From: Bos javanicus
Lineage: Eukaryota > Chordata > Mammalia > Artiodactyla > Bovidae
DNA: 64,000 nt
NCBI RefSeq assembly: GCF_032452875.1
Contig: NC_083869.1
Span: 126,796,001 to 126,860,000, forward strand
Direction of reading: 5' to 3'
Below the pieces are notes generated by a model. That model did not search any database. It saw only the letters and a program-made list of their open reading frames with translations, and had not been told where the DNA came from. Numbering within the stretch: the first letter of the stretch is position 1; each line of letters begins with the position of its first letter. Positions 1 through 11,453 of this stretch are shown here, one piece after another. A program made the translations under genes and the position numbers.

Positions 1-73
1 ATGACAATACACCTGAAATACAATTTGAAAACGACAACATATTTTGGTAATCAAATCATTAATTCAAACTTAC

Positions 74-3000
74 CCTCTGCGATGTCTGAGCACGATGTGC
101 CAATGGCTGTGTCCCCACTGTCGGCTACACTTGAACAACGACTGAAGCGGCTCCGAAAGGCCTCTGAGATAACTGGGGTCTGCCATTCAGTCCTCAGGGA
201 ACTGCCCTTCTGAATCACGCTGGAACCTGAAACAACCAGCATTTCCCACTGTTAATGTGAATCAGCTTGTATAATTCCACAAAACGTTTTTTAAAAAATC
301 ACTTAAACCTGTGAGAGAAGAGCCATACCTCACCCCTTTCTTCCTCCTGTGCCTATTTCAGCTACTCTGAATTAGTTAACTTTATTTTTTTTTAATGATG
401 TTTTTTAAAATTAGGCATTCATCCATTCAGTCATGGCTGCACGGGGTCTCTGTTGTGGCATGGGGACTCTTCATTGCTGCAGGTGGGCTTTCTCTAGTTG
501 TGGCGAGTAGGGGCTACTCTCTAGTTGTGGTGCTGGGCTTCTCCTTGCAGTGGGTTCTCTTGTCTCAGAGCACGGGCTCTAGACACTAGGGCTCAGCAGT
601 TGTGGCACACAGGTTCAGCTGCCCCAAGGCATGTGGAATCTTAGTTCCCAAACTAGGGATCGAACCCATGTTCCCTGCATTGCAAGGCAGATTCTCAACC
701 ACTGAACCACCAGGGAAGTCCTTGAATTAGTTAAGTCTAAATGGAAATAGCATAAGAGATGAGAATGTTCAAAGACACAAAAAAAGACCTACCAAGGATC
801 CAAGAGTACTGAGACAGTAATAGTTAACAGCGGCTCCATTCTTTGAAATCTAGAAGCCACGGCACTTTACAAACGTGGTCTCATCTACCTACTTAGTGAA
901 AAGTATTATAATCCCTATTTTACAGAGGATACAACTGAGATTTGAACCCATGTTATTCTGATTTCAATACCCACATTTTTCCCTCTTGCAGGGTTTCTCA
1001 ACAGGTGCTCTTGGCATTCTGGGTCTGACAATTCTTCAATGTATACTCTACCTACTACAGGATGGTTAAGCATCCCTAGTCCTTCCCCATCCCCTAAATG
1101 CCAGTAACAGACCTCACTCCATCCCACCATCACTGTGAAACCTGAAAATACCCCCATATGTTTCTAAATGCTCCACAGGGTAACATGCAATCCAGTGTCC
1201 TTTGTAAATCACCACTTGGGAATGAATCAGGGTATCCTTCTGGGCAGAGTGAATCCAGATCAAGGCAAGTCTTACAAGTTAATCTGAAGGGTTCTGGGAG
1301 GCAATGCAGAGGAACTACTAAAATTTCTGAGCAGGTAAGATGAAACAAGACTGATGAAATTTATCTGACTTTGTCAGCTTGCTGTTTGAGGCTTGGTAGA
1401 TAGGAATTGTTCAATAAATACTTGATTTAAGAACATATTAGCAAAGAATTAAATTCATTAAAAAAAAAGAATTAAATTCAAATTATTTTTTAAAAATCAC
1501 TGTAATTTTTCTAAACTTTATCTGAGATGATCCATGTAAACAAACAGGTAATGGCAGCTGCTTATCCATTTGAAGTGTCAGAATCTGAGTGTGTAAAATA
1601 TGTTTCTACACACTCTATGATCTAGTGGGAAGCAAATGATATTTGAATTTAGTGCTTCTCCCACCTTCTGAACCAACCTACTTTTGCTTCTTTTTTCGCT
1701 ACCCTTACTTTTACTTTCTACTGAAGATATTCTCACTTTCCCCAAGAACTCCTTTTATTCTTTGGGTCTCAGGGGACTGTCTGATTTGAAAGCATCTATA
1801 TATACACAGTAATCTGTAATAATCTTTAGTAGAAAACACAGCCAAAAATTAAAGCCTCTGATCAGCGTAAGATTAGCCAGTGTTACTATACTAAATTAAC
1901 AAAATTCTAGCCAGAAGCAAAGAAATTTGACTTCCTGGTGAGTCTATATGGCATTATCTCTCCAGTAAGTGTATAATTTATCATGTTTTTTGAAACAGTG
2001 AAAAATCCATTGAGGGCCTCATCTTGGAAACCACTTCCTGTTACTACTACTAATCTTTTTCTTCACTTCTACCATCTTCCTAGTCAGCCACTCCAAATAT
2101 CAATTCTAAAAGAAAGATTTGCTGAAATGAAAGCGTGCTTTGGTACAATTACAGAGACTGATTATCTGAAGTGTGTGAGTTCTGTGTTATGCCATGTGTC
2201 CTATTATCGGCTCGTGGGCCATGATCAATCAAACAAGAGACCACAGTGAACAATGCACAGAAAGGCAGTGAGCTGACAGGAACTGCTGCATTCCAAGACT
2301 TGCACTATACATAGCTGTCCTAAAAAACTGTACATTTAGTCCTAAGACAGTGCATAGCAGATGTTCAATAAATATTTGCTGAATGACTCTTGAATTTTTT
2401 CAAAGTGCTTACTATATGCAAGGCCATATGCCTAGAAGAAAATAACATACCTGTCAAAATGTCTGTTATAAGGCACTGTAAGGTTTTTAAAGTTAAAGAA
2501 AACATATCATTAGTTCCATAAATGTATTCTTTCTTCATAAATGTACCAGAATGCAAAAGTTATTTTTCTAAAATGGTACTTCCTATTTGAATATACCATA
2601 TCTACTTAAATGTTGCCTATTGAGTGTGTATGAGCCTTCCAGGCTCCTCTGCCCATGGAATTTTCCAGGCAAGAATACTGAAGTGGGTAGCTTTTCCCTT
2701 CTCCAGGGGATCTTCCCAACCCAGGTATCGAATCCAGGTCTCCCACATTGCAGGTGGATTCTTCACCAGCAGAGCCACATGGGAAGCCCTTCACTTAATG
2801 TTGTCTATTGAGTGTATATACATATTTACATGTTTTAATATATATATAAAATATACATATATACTTTTAACATAGTAACTTAGGATATCAACTGAGCTTT
2901 CAAAATCCTTTAAATCCATTCTAGAGATAAATTTCTGAGTCTCTAGTGACAACATAAGTGAGACTGCTGGCATCCAAGAATTCCAATCTTTGTGGGCTAG

Positions 3001-3409
3001 CAGATGACTGACCCGCCCACAGGACTACAAAGACAACATAGACCACAGTAATTTATGCTTGTTTCTCTGATTTCAAATGGAACTATGTTCCAAAGTCGTG
3101 TTTTGTTCCAATCCTTTATATGCCCCCCTCAATAATCAATCACGTGGTCTTGTTGGAAGCCATGTAGCACGAGAGATAAATAGTTATTCTCTCAGAGAGA
3201 TCTATTTTTCTATTCAATGTAGCCTCACATCATTTTTGTTCTTTTGGTACCAGCATTTCAGTGGATGCTTGTTTGTTCAGTATTTCCTTTTAAGGAAATT
3301 TCTGTTATAAAATAACAGACCAATGGTCAGAATTTAATCCAGAAAACTTTGACTACTCACCTGGTGAGGTGGCATGAGAGATCCTCTCACTTGGGTATTT
3401 ATCCTGCAT
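74..3409 (-). CDS. CEP85: Centrosomal protein of 85 kDa, N-terminal coding exons (partial)
   Basis: CEP85 is a centrosomal coiled-coil protein that binds and restrains the NEK2 kinase and so limits premature centrosome separation (family knowledge). Two coding exons are visible on the minus strand. Exon 3361-3436 has the acceptor ttttacag and ends at donor GTGAGT; its start codon is at 3409-3407 and it encodes MQDKYPSERISHATSP plus one base. Exon 74-226 follows in phase (acceptor gtttcag, donor GTAAGT) and includes VIQKGSS, TEWQTPVISE and FRSRFSRCSSVADSGDTAIG, a near-identical match to the human N-terminus as I remember it. The rest of the gene lies off the left edge. The human protein begins MAMQEKYP as I recall; here the first ATG is GTG, so translation most likely starts at the second Met (G at -3). 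The call is firm from the exon 74-226 peptide. Confidence 0.9.
425..721 (-). repeat. CHR-type tRNA-derived SINE
   Basis: Read on the minus strand it begins with the typical gggacttccctggtg-like head and tRNA box B, followed by the long CHR body with repeated 'agttgtgg' units on the plus reading. The T-run at 380-395 is the A-tail of the inserted element. It lies in the CEP85 intron between the two coding exons. Confidence 0.8.
985..1190 (+). repeat. MER5A-like hAT-Charlie DNA transposon relic
   Basis: The segment starts with 'gtttctcaac' and contains the diverged core with 'aaatgccagtaac' that typifies MER5A elements. It is highly mutated, so this is an old pan-eutherian insertion. It lies in the CEP85 intron. 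Confidence 0.55.
2635..2790 (-). repeat. Bov-tA SINE, truncated
   Basis: The plus strand shows the reverse complement of Bov-tA: 'ccatggaattttccaggca', 'ggggatcttcccaaccca' and the terminal 'catgggaagccc' head. The 3' portion is missing compared with full copies in this window. CEP85 intron. Confidence 0.85.
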
Positions 3410-4104
3410 AGCCACGAACACAGTTACTTGAGCCAGCTGTAAAATAAAGGAAGCAGTCAGATCTCTCCATTATCTTTTAATTCCCTGTAATTCATTCCCA
3501 TTCAGCTGAAACTGCCAAATGCATACAAAGTATTCAAGTATTCTTCCACATGTTTTACTCCTAAGGATATTTTTTTAAGGCAAAGCAACTCCCAATATTT
3601 CACTCTACTTCTCCCAAAGCAAGAAGAAAACACCTAGAACCAAACAGAGATTCTCAATACTGATCCTATAAGGTCTAGAACCCTTCTGATTATTGCAAAA
3701 ATTAAAAATAATATTACTTTAATTAAAAAGCTGCCAAAGATATTCTTACCTGCTGGAATGGGATGGAAGAGTGAGGTAGGAAAAAAACTAAGTAACCAAA
3801 ACAACAGCAAAATATTATAGCTTCAATCCTGATGAACATAAAATGAATTCCCCGATTCCTCCAGTAATGAAAGTTAGTCATATGATGTACAATGATGGAC
3901 AGAATTCTTGGTCAAAAGCAGAACTCCAATCCTCAGCTGGGAACATGAGATTTTCTTCCCATTTCCCCATTACTTAAATAAAACATTTATACTTATTCTA
4001 ATGGTAGGATCTAAGAATTCAGTATAAGTCTGATTACTAGTTGTACAAACAAAAGCTTTAATTAGCTGTAACTAATAATAGCAAATAATATCTTGTGTAT
4101 GTAT

Positions 4105-4560
4105 AGTACTTGAGAGGCAGCACAGAGTAAGAGAAGTGGCTCAGAGCACTGACTCTCAATCAGACAGCTCAGGTTTGAAGTTGGACATGAGCCAATGCAT
4201 TGGAATAGACCCTGATGCTGGGAAAGACTAAGGGTGGGAGGAGAAGGGGGCAACAGAGGATGAGATAGCTGGATGGCAACACTAACTCAATGGACATGAG
4301 TTTGAGCAGGCTCCAGGAGACAGTCAAGGACAGGGAAGCCTGGCATGCTATAGTCCATGGGATCACAATGAGTTGGACGCAACTGAACAACAAATGAGCA
4401 ATGTATTAGCTGTGTAATCTTGGGCAAATTTCTTAGTATCTTTGTGCCTCAGCTCTTTCCTATAAAAATGAGGATAAAAACAGGACCTAATTTGTTCTCA
4501 TTTAGGATTAACTTACAATGGTGTCTGATACATATTAAGTGTTTTATTAATGCTTTTATT
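4105..4560 (+). repeat. MIR SINE split by a BovB insertion
   Basis: The left half at about 4105-4180 has the MIR core 'cagctcaggtttgaa'. The right half from about 4400 continues with 'tagctgtgtaatcttgggca' and 'tgcctcagctctttcctat'. The two halves join in the order expected for a single MIR, with a BovB tail between them. CEP85 intron 1. Confidence 0.7.
4190..4395 (+). repeat. BovB LINE 3' end
   Basis: Shows the BovB 3' signature: 'gaccctgatgctgggaa', 'ggaggagaaggggg', 'gaggatgaga', 'aactcaatggacatgagttt', 'aagcctggcatgct' and 'gttggacgcaactgaac'. It is a 5'-truncated copy of about 200 bases inserted into an older MIR. Confidence 0.85.
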
Positions 4561-4661
4561 ATACTTGGCATATTAACATTTTATGTTAATAGAAAGTGAA
4601 AAAGTACAATTCCTGGAAGATAAATTATCAATTTAGAAACTTTGAATTTATAAGAGCCCAT

Positions 4662-4872
4662 GGGGCTTCCCTGATAGCTCAGATGGTGAAGAATCCACCT
4701 GCAATACAGGAGACCATGGTTCAATTTCTGGGTCAGGAAGATCCCCTGGAGAAGGGATAGGTTACCCACTCTAGTATTCTTGGGCTTCCCTTGTGGCTCA
4801 GCTGTTAAAGAATCCACCTGCAGTGCAAAATGGGTCGCAAAGAGTCGGACGTGACTGACTTTCAGAGTTTGG
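4662..4872 (+). repeat. Bov-tA SINE with duplicated head
   Basis: Begins 'ggggcttccctgatagctca' and runs into a second head, 'gggcttcccttgtggctca', at about 4789, then a short tail 'gcaaagagtcggacgtgact'. It is therefore a composite of two tRNA-like heads with one tail. Confidence 0.8.
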
Positions 4873-5269
4873 GACAAACTATCCACAGAACACAATTCTT
4901 AGAGGTGAAATTTAACTTTGGAAGGAAAAAAAAGGCTATACGGTATGTTTTCCCTAATGTGCTTTACTGACCTCTGCAGTTTTTTCTTAGTAGCAACAAC
5001 AAACCCTAATTCACTGCATCTACAACAGAAATTGTACGATCCCCTGAAATCCCAGGTCTCCACATACTGGGTAAGAGAAACTTTGTGCAGTTAAACAGTT
5101 TCCATTTATGGCTAGTATTATTCAGTGTTTTACGGTGACACCGAAGGATGATCTACCTACTAGTGATACCGGTCAATATCATCCCCTTTTTTAAAATAAA
5201 GATTGGCCCATTAAATTCTGAAACCTTTCCAAATTCAGAGGAGTTGAAAATGGGATAACAAAAGAATTC

Positions 5270-5990
5270 TCAGTTAAAACATGGATTTATCCTATGACTC
5301 AGCAGCTCCAAATGTATGTCAACACAAAATCTTGTACATTAATCTTCATAGCAGCATTATGAAGTGGCCAAAAAGTAGAAAGAAATGTCCATTAGCTGAT
5401 GGATAAATAAAACGTGGCCTTCCATCACAGCTCAATTCATAAAGAATCAGTCTGCAATGCAGGAGACCCTGGTTCGATTCCTGGGTCAGGAAGATCCCCT
5501 GGAGAAGGGAAAGGCTACCCACTCCAGTATTCTGGCCTGGAGAATTCCATGAACTATATAGTCCATGGGGTTGCAAAGAGTTGGACACAACTGAGCGACT
5601 TTCACTTTCTTTTTCAAATAAAATGTGGTATATTCATACAATGGAATATTAGTAGGCAGCAAAAAAGGAATGAAGTATTGATACCTGCTACAACATGGAT
5701 GAACACTGGAAATAATATATTAAGTAAAGGAGGACAAGTACAAAAGGCCATATATTGTATGAATCCATTTATACAAAGTGTCCAGAACTGGCAAATCCAT
5801 AAAGACAGTAGATGAGTGGTTGCTGGGGAATAAGAGGAGGGCAGGGAGTTTCTGACCAGCCTGAACAAAATGCTGAGATTAGATAGTGATGATGGCTGTG
5901 CAAGCTTGTGAGTACACTAAAACCTCTGAATTGCACACACATAAAACTGAATTTTATGTGAATTAAATCTCAAAAAAACTCCCATAAGGA
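5270..5990 (+). repeat. L1 LINE 3' fragment interrupted by a SINE
   Basis: The left part has 'cctatgactcagcagctcc' and 'catagcagcattatgaagtg'; the right part has 'acaatggaatattagtaggc' and 'gtatgaatccatttatac', all features of the mammalian L1 ORF2/3' UTR junction. A Bov-tA copy lies inside it, flanked by a 13-base duplication. It is an old, frameshifted relic in CEP85 intron 1. Confidence 0.75.
5418..5615 (+). repeat. Bov-tA SINE inside L1, with target-site duplication
   Basis: This is a full Bov-tA body with 'ggttcgattcctgggtcagg' and 'tattctggcctggagaattc', ending in the ttcactttc tail. The 13-base target 'aaataaaacgtgg' (5405-5417) recurs after the element as 'aaataaaatgtgg' (5616-5628) with one mismatch, which is direct evidence of retrotransposition. 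Confidence 0.9.
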
Positions 5991-6279
5991 GTAACACAAT
6001 ACAGAATAAATAATTCTTAACTTCTTCCTACTTAAGTTTACAAGTAGATGGGCTACTGGTGGAAATTTTTAGAGACATTTGAAAGAGACAGACTTCTTGA
6101 GATAAAAGTGAGAGAAATGAATGCATAAGAAGTAATACAAATAGCCAATTATACAGCCAAGAGAGGTAAAAATGAATGCAGGCAGACAGAAGAAAAGAAC
6201 CCAGCACTGATAATTTCTACTTTCAAAGGTGTTTAAACTACAGAACAATTCATTCAACAAATTCAACATGTAGTAAGTA

Positions 6280-7240
6280 CAAGCATACGTCTTTTTTTTA
6301 TTGCACTTCACTTTACTGAGCTTCACAGATTCCATTTTTTTAACAAACTGAAGATCTGTGGCAACTCTGGTGTCAAGCAAGTCTATGGATGCCATTTTTT
6401 TCCTGCAGCATTTGCTCACTTTGTGTGTCACATTTTGGTGATTCTTGCAATATTCCAAGCTTTTTCAACATTATTACATCCGTTATGGGGAGCTGTGATT
6501 AGTGAACTTTGATATTACTATTGTAACTGCAGGAGTAGTAGAACTAGCAAGAGGACTAAAATTAGACGTGGAGCCTGAAGATGTGACTGAATTACTGCAA
6601 TCTCATGATAAAACTTTAAAAGATGAAGAGATGCTTCTTATGGATGAGGAAAGTGGTTTCTTGAGATGGAACTACTTCCAGTCAAGATGCTGTCAAGACT
6701 GTCGAAATGACAACAAAGGATTTAGAATATTACATAAACTTAGTTGATAGAGCAGTAGCAGGGTTTGAGAGGACTGACTGGTTTTGAAAGAAGTTCCACC
6801 ATGGGGAATATACCATTAAACAGCTTTACATGTTACAGAAAAATTGTTTGTGAAAGGAAAAGTCAATCAATGCAGTAAACTTCACTGTTGTCTTATTTTA
6901 AGAAATTGCCACAGCCACCCCAACATTCAGCAACCATCACTTCATTCAGTCATCAGCCATTAACATCAAGGCAGAATCCTCTACTGGCAAATTAGCAGAG
7001 ATTACAAATCACTGAGGGTTTAGATGATGGTTAGCATTTTTTAGCAATAAAGTATTTTTTAATAAAGGCGTGTACATTTTTAAAAGACATAATGCTATTG
7101 CATACTTAATGGACTACAGTAAAGTATAAACATAACATATACATACTGAGAAACCAAAAAAATTTGTGTGACTCCATTTATTCTGGTGGTTTGGAACCCT
7201 ACCCACAATATCTCTGAGGTATGCCAGTCCTTACTACCCA
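6280..7240 (+). mobile_element. Tigger1 (pogo/mariner) DNA transposon, internally deleted
   Basis: The left end carries the 'attgcacttcactttac' sub-terminal region and the right end the inverted counterpart 'ctctgaggtatgcc'. Between them the plus strand reads the C-terminal part of a Tigger1-type transposase frame (about 6502-6747): DVEPEDVTELLQSHDK, then DEEMLLMDEESG. The catalytic DDE region is absent because the copy jumps from the 5' flank straight to the 3' third. It is a non-autonomous fossil in CEP85 intron 1. An 81-codon stretch stays open, but I do not consider it a gene. Confidence 0.8.
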
Positions 7241-7994
7241 TCAAGCACTGTGCTAAAGATTCTATAGTATCATGTCTTATGTTTAATACTCACATCAAAC
7301 CTATGAGGTAGTTACTAAGCCACCACAAGTTGGAGTTTCTGTCTCAGACACAGCCAGAGCTGCAAGTCCCAAAGCACTTAGGAGCTGGGGCAGCTCATAT
7401 AATTTCTTCATTTTGTCATTGGTCACCACCCAAGCTCTATTTCCCAAGTTGCTATCCAAGAACTAGATTTTGACTGTTGTTAAGTATTCCTCCTTTGAAG
7501 AATTATAATCTTAGTGTGGAATACATTTGGCAGCTGTTGAGAGAACCACATCAAGACCGGAGAGGATTTGAAGGGATACATACAGTTGACACATACACAC
7601 TAAGAATCTCACAGCATTACACTATTTCCATCGCCTTGATCATTCATCGAACCAGATCTAAAGAGCCAAGATGTTGCCTTTACAAAGGAGTCCTGAAACA
7701 CACCACACCATCAAATTATTATAAAACATACAAGGCCTAAGGGCAAGAAATGAAGCATGGTTATCTTAATCGTCCTTGTATCACCACCCCTCCCTTCCTA
7801 GCACACAGTATTCAATTCATCAACGAAAATTTACTGAGTGCCTATTTGCCTGGCTCTGTGCCATGTGGTGGAAGTAGACTGGTGCAGAGGACAAACAGGG
7901 TTCTGATCCTTCCGTTTAATGTGCTGAACACCCTCTACTGAATAAATAAGCTTCAACACACTTTATGTGCATCCAGAGAACCAGCTCCTCCCTG

Positions 7995-8180
7995 TCTATA
8001 GCAGGGATCCTCAATCCTGGTACTACTGACACTGGAGTCGGTAAGTCTTTGATGTAGGGCTGTCCTGCAGGCTGTTCAGCAGCACCCCTGACATCTGTCT
8101 ACCCATGGGATGCCAGGAACAATCCCAGAGTTGTGAGAACCCAAAACGTCTCCAGACACTGTTTAATAGCTTGTGGAGGG
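7995..8180 (+). repeat. MER5A-like hAT-Charlie relic
   Basis: Contains 'gggatcctcaatcctgg', 'ctgtcctgcaggctgttcag' and 'aaaacgtctccagacac', all matching the MER5A consensus layout. It abuts the left shore of the CEP85 CpG island. Confidence 0.65.
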
Positions 8181-8204
8181 GGAAGCAAAACAGTGCCAGC
8201 TCAG

Positions 8205-9060
8205 AAATTCCATCCCAGCGCCTTCACGAGCGCTCTCGGTCCCTCCGGCCTTCCTTCTCTATTCATGCTCCAAATCTTGGCTCAAACTTCGCTTCCTCGG
8301 GGAGGGCTCCCCGCCCCCTCAGACCTGTTGGTGCCTAGGGTTCCGCGCTCCGTACTTCTCCACCCGGCACAACCACCCGGTTGACGTCTACTCTCGCAGG
8401 GCTACGCGCTCCTAGAGGGCAAGGAACGTCCCTCCCGCCGTGCCCTGGCGACCGGGACCGGGACTGTACCTCACAGAGGTCCCGCAATTGCTGTGGAATG
8501 AGGGATGGAGAGAGCAAGGCGATGAAAGCGGGGGGCGTTATTTCAGAAAGCCGGGGCGTGAGAGACCCAAGGCGGGCAGCTCAGCCGCTCTGCGCATGCT
8601 CTTCGCTCTCCCTCGGCCCCCACGGAGGCAGGTCGACCGTGCCCGAGGCTCTGCCGGGGTTCTCCAAGGAGGGCACAGGGTTTGTCAGTCAACGAAGGCC
8701 CGGGAGAGAGGAGGACTTACGTGGGCTTGAAAGCGAGCAGCAAAACCCCTCACTCAGAAACACCAACCGCTGCGACCACGTCTGCCACGGACAGCGGCTC
8801 GGCCCCCTCAGCTTGCCTAACGGCCGTTAACACGCCCGCCAGGCCGCGCGCCGCGCGCTCCGCCCCGGCCCCGCCCCTTTCTGCCCATCTGCGACCAATC
8901 AGAAGTAGGGCCGCGCGGGTGTCCCGCCCTTGCACGCCGCCCTCGGCGCGGGGAACGGACGGATCTCTCTGCGCATGAGCCAGTCGCCGCTCTCTGCCGT
9001 CGCCTCAGCCCTTCTACTTGTCTCGCTTCTGGGCGGAGCGCTGCTCACCGGGCCCTGAAG
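8205..9060 (-). promoter_or_regulatory. CpG island promoter of CEP85
   Basis: This stretch is clearly richer in CpG and GC than its AT-rich flanks. It holds GC boxes (ccccggccccgcccc near 8862) and a CCAAT element (gaccaatcag near 8892, inverted relative to CEP85), just upstream of the proposed first exon on the minus strand. Open frames in it on both strands are products of base composition. I see no recognisable plus-strand gene starting here, although CpG islands often fire in both directions. Confidence 0.75.
8721..8840 (-). other. CEP85: CEP85 non-coding exon 1 (5' UTR)
   Basis: On the minus strand a strong donor, CAC|GTAAGT, occupies 8720-8715 inside the CpG island and is followed downstream by the acceptor of the first coding exon at 3436. 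I infer that this is the untranslated first exon of CEP85. Its 5' limit is a guess from the inverted CCAAT box and GC boxes just upstream. RNA reads spanning 8721 to 3436 would settle it. Confidence 0.6.
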
Positions 9061-9504
9061 TGGCCTTCTTGGGCCTGTGCAGATTGAAAAACTGGGCACA
9101 GCTCATTCCGGGATCCCAGCCTACTCCATTCCTCACCACCTATCAGTACTCCCACCTGAAACAGGGGGTCACATTGTGACCAGGAGTTAGGTTGTGATCA
9201 GGGTCACTGTCTTGTCAGGGTCAGGACTTGATCTGGTTACGTAACAGGCCATGGTCAGTCTGTGACCAGGAGTCAGATTGAAGGGTATGGGATCAATTTT
9301 GCCTCCCTACTCAAACGTCCCCCCCTCTCATTTATATTTTAATGGAGATTTTTGGCTCTAATTTCAGAGAATATTCACAATTTTCAACACAGTTTAAGTT
9401 CAATAGCTTCCTTTTAACTTTATATTGTTTCATTCTGTTTCCTTTTTGAGATATTTAAGCATAATATAGTCAATGGTATTTTCCCCTTATACTTTAGGAT
9501 ATTT

Positions 9505-9812
9505 TCTTTTTTTGCCCCAGCTGGTGGCTGGCAGGATCTTAGTTCCAATCTTGGTTACCCTACCAGAGATTGAACTGAGCCCTCAGCAGTAGACGCCCCA
9601 AGTCCTAGCCATTGGACCGCCAAGGAATTCCCTAGGATATATTTTATTTTACTTATTTTAAAATATTTTTATTTATTTATTTGGTGGCTTAGTTGTGGCA
9701 CATGGGATCTTTAGTTGCAGCATGGGGTCTAGTTCCCTGACCAGGGATCAAATGTGGACCCCTGCATTGGGAGCACAGTCTTAGCTACTGGACCATGAGG
9801 GAAATCCTGACT
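9505..9812 (-). repeat. Two CHR-type SINE fragments in tandem
   Basis: Reverse-complement CHR heads end at about 9632 ('ccgccaaggaattccc') and about 9810 ('accatgagggaaatcc'), each preceded by the 'gggatcttagtt'-like box B region. They occupy the spacer between the CEP85 promoter and the ZPLD2 3' end. The rest of 9060-11440 is AT-rich sequence plus the BovB and Bov-tA copies listed separately; I see no gene in it. Confidence 0.75.
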
Positions 9813-10114
9813 GGGATATATTTTAAATGTGGGCAAGGGATAATGCCTTTGTCAACAGGGCTATTTAAAAGGTCTCTCTACTCCAGACTCATAAAGTGAA
9901 TATAAATTCCCAATGAAATGTAATTAATTGTACTGATTTAATGTGTGTGATTTTTATGTACATGAAAAAATAATATGGATTGATCATTTGACTTAATTTT
10001 TTCTGGAGCTGTTAAATCATTAAATAACAAGATTTTGCAAATGAAATGTTAAAGACTTTTAATTTAGTTGCTTGTAACAACATATTCCCCCAAGAAATTA
10101 ATTTCTAAAATGAT

Positions 10115-10488
10115 TGTCAGTCAGTTCAGTTCAGTCGCTCAGTCGTGTCCGACTCTTTGCAACCCCATGAATCACAGCACACCAGGCCTCCCTGTCCATC
10201 ACCAACTCCCAGAGTTCACTCAAACTCACGTCCATCGAGTCGGTGATGCCATCCAGCCATCTCATCCTCTGCCATCCCCTTCTCCTCCTGCCCCCAATCC
10301 CTCCCAGCATCAGAGTCTTTTCCAGTGAGTCAATTCTTCGCATGAGGTGGCCAAAGTACTGGAGTTTCAGCTTTAGCATCAGTCCTTCCAAAGAATACCC
10401 AGGAGTGATCTCCTTCAGAATGGACTGGTTGGATCTCCTTGCAGTCCAAGGGACTCTCAAGAGTCTTCTCCAACACCACAGTTCAAAA
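10115..10488 (-). repeat. BovB LINE 3' end, antisense
   Basis: The plus strand shows the reverse complement of the BovB terminus, starting with 'cagttcagttcagtcgctca' and passing through 'gtggccaaagtactggagtt' to 'caacaccacagttcaaaa'. It is a 5'-truncated copy of about 370 bases. The open frames on both strands are LINE remnants. Confidence 0.9.
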
Positions 10489-10837
10489 TGATTATAGATA
10501 CAAATAAAAGCAGTATCTTAAAAATGAAACAACAAAATAGGCATAGGGCCTTCTTGGGATTTTGTGAAAGTACCACCTCTGTCAGCTTCTTAAAGCCTGT
10601 CCTGCTTTGTGGTTCATACCATGCAGTGGTACTTCCTGCCTTCAACTATCCTCTCTGTAGGGTCAAAGCCTGTGTTTTGTGTGCTGTTGAATCCCCAGTA
10701 GATTCCAACCTGTTTTTGAATGAATAAATGGTAGCACACTGTTGCCTGTATCCACCCTCTGTTAGGAAAGGGGAGTTAATGAGGCTGAAAATAATGATCA
10801 GAATAATATTATATTCATACCGGCTGTGCTGTGCTTA

Positions 10838-11130
10838 GTCATTCAGTTGTGTCTGACTCTTTGCAACCCCATGGACTGTAGCCCGCCAGTCTCCTCTGTC
10901 CATGGAATTCTTCAGGCAAGAATACTGGAGTGGGTTGCCATGCCCTCCTCCAGGGGATCATCCCAACCCAGGTCTCCCACATTGCAGGCAGATTCTTTAC
11001 CATCTGAGCCACCAGGGAAGCCCACGAATACTGGAGTGGGTATCCTATCCCTTCTCCAGGGGATTTTCCTGACCCAGGAATCAAACTGGGGTCTCCTGTA
11101 TTGCAAGCAGATTCTCTACCAGGGAAGCCC
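10838..11130 (-). repeat. Bov-tA SINE pair, antisense composite
   Basis: A complete antisense Bov-tA (about 10838-11022) is directly followed by a second antisense head (about 11023-11130, 'ccagggaagcccta'). It lies downstream of ZPLD2. Confidence 0.85.
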
Positions 11131-11338
11131 TATTTTGACACATTAAATCCTAGTTCTGAAATTGCCCATTCTGCAGAAGAAAGGAGACTTGGAACCAGTT
11201 GGCCATGGCCCAGCAACTTACCTAGAATGAGAGTCATGGAGTCCCCATGTTGAAGCAAAGATCATCTGGTCAAATTCTTTGATCTTACAAATAGAGGAAC
11301 CGAGATCCACAGAGAACAAAGTTACTTCTCACATGTAT

Positions 11339-11371
<33 letters not shown>

Positions 11372-11372
11372 A
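11339..11372. repeat. (CA)n microsatellite
   Basis: An uninterrupted run of about 16 CA units. It is probably length-variable between individuals. It is just beyond the proposed ZPLD2 polyadenylation site. Confidence 0.9.
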
Positions 11373-11447
11373 TTCCTCATAATGCCTCGAAGCTTTGTGG
11401 TCTGATAACAGAAAAGGAGTCAAATAAAGTAGGAAAGTTCTCTGCTA

Positions 11448-11453
11448 TTTATT
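11448..11453 (-). terminator. Candidate polyadenylation signal of ZPLD2
   Basis: AATAAA on the minus strand, about 300 bases beyond the proposed ZPLD2 stop codon at 11756-11758. It is the first canonical hexamer I see downstream. Position-based inference only. Confidence 0.45.

Noticed and set aside
6502..6747. 81-codon open frame as a possible domesticated transposase
   Set aside because: It is only the C-terminal end of a Tigger1 transposase with no catalytic core, promoter or splice support, and the surrounding element is heavily mutated.
8105..9099. Several overlapping frames on both strands in the CpG island
   Set aside because: Stop-poor GC-rich DNA gives open frames in all phases. 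None has a recognisable motif, and the strand and donor fit only a non-coding CEP85 exon 1.
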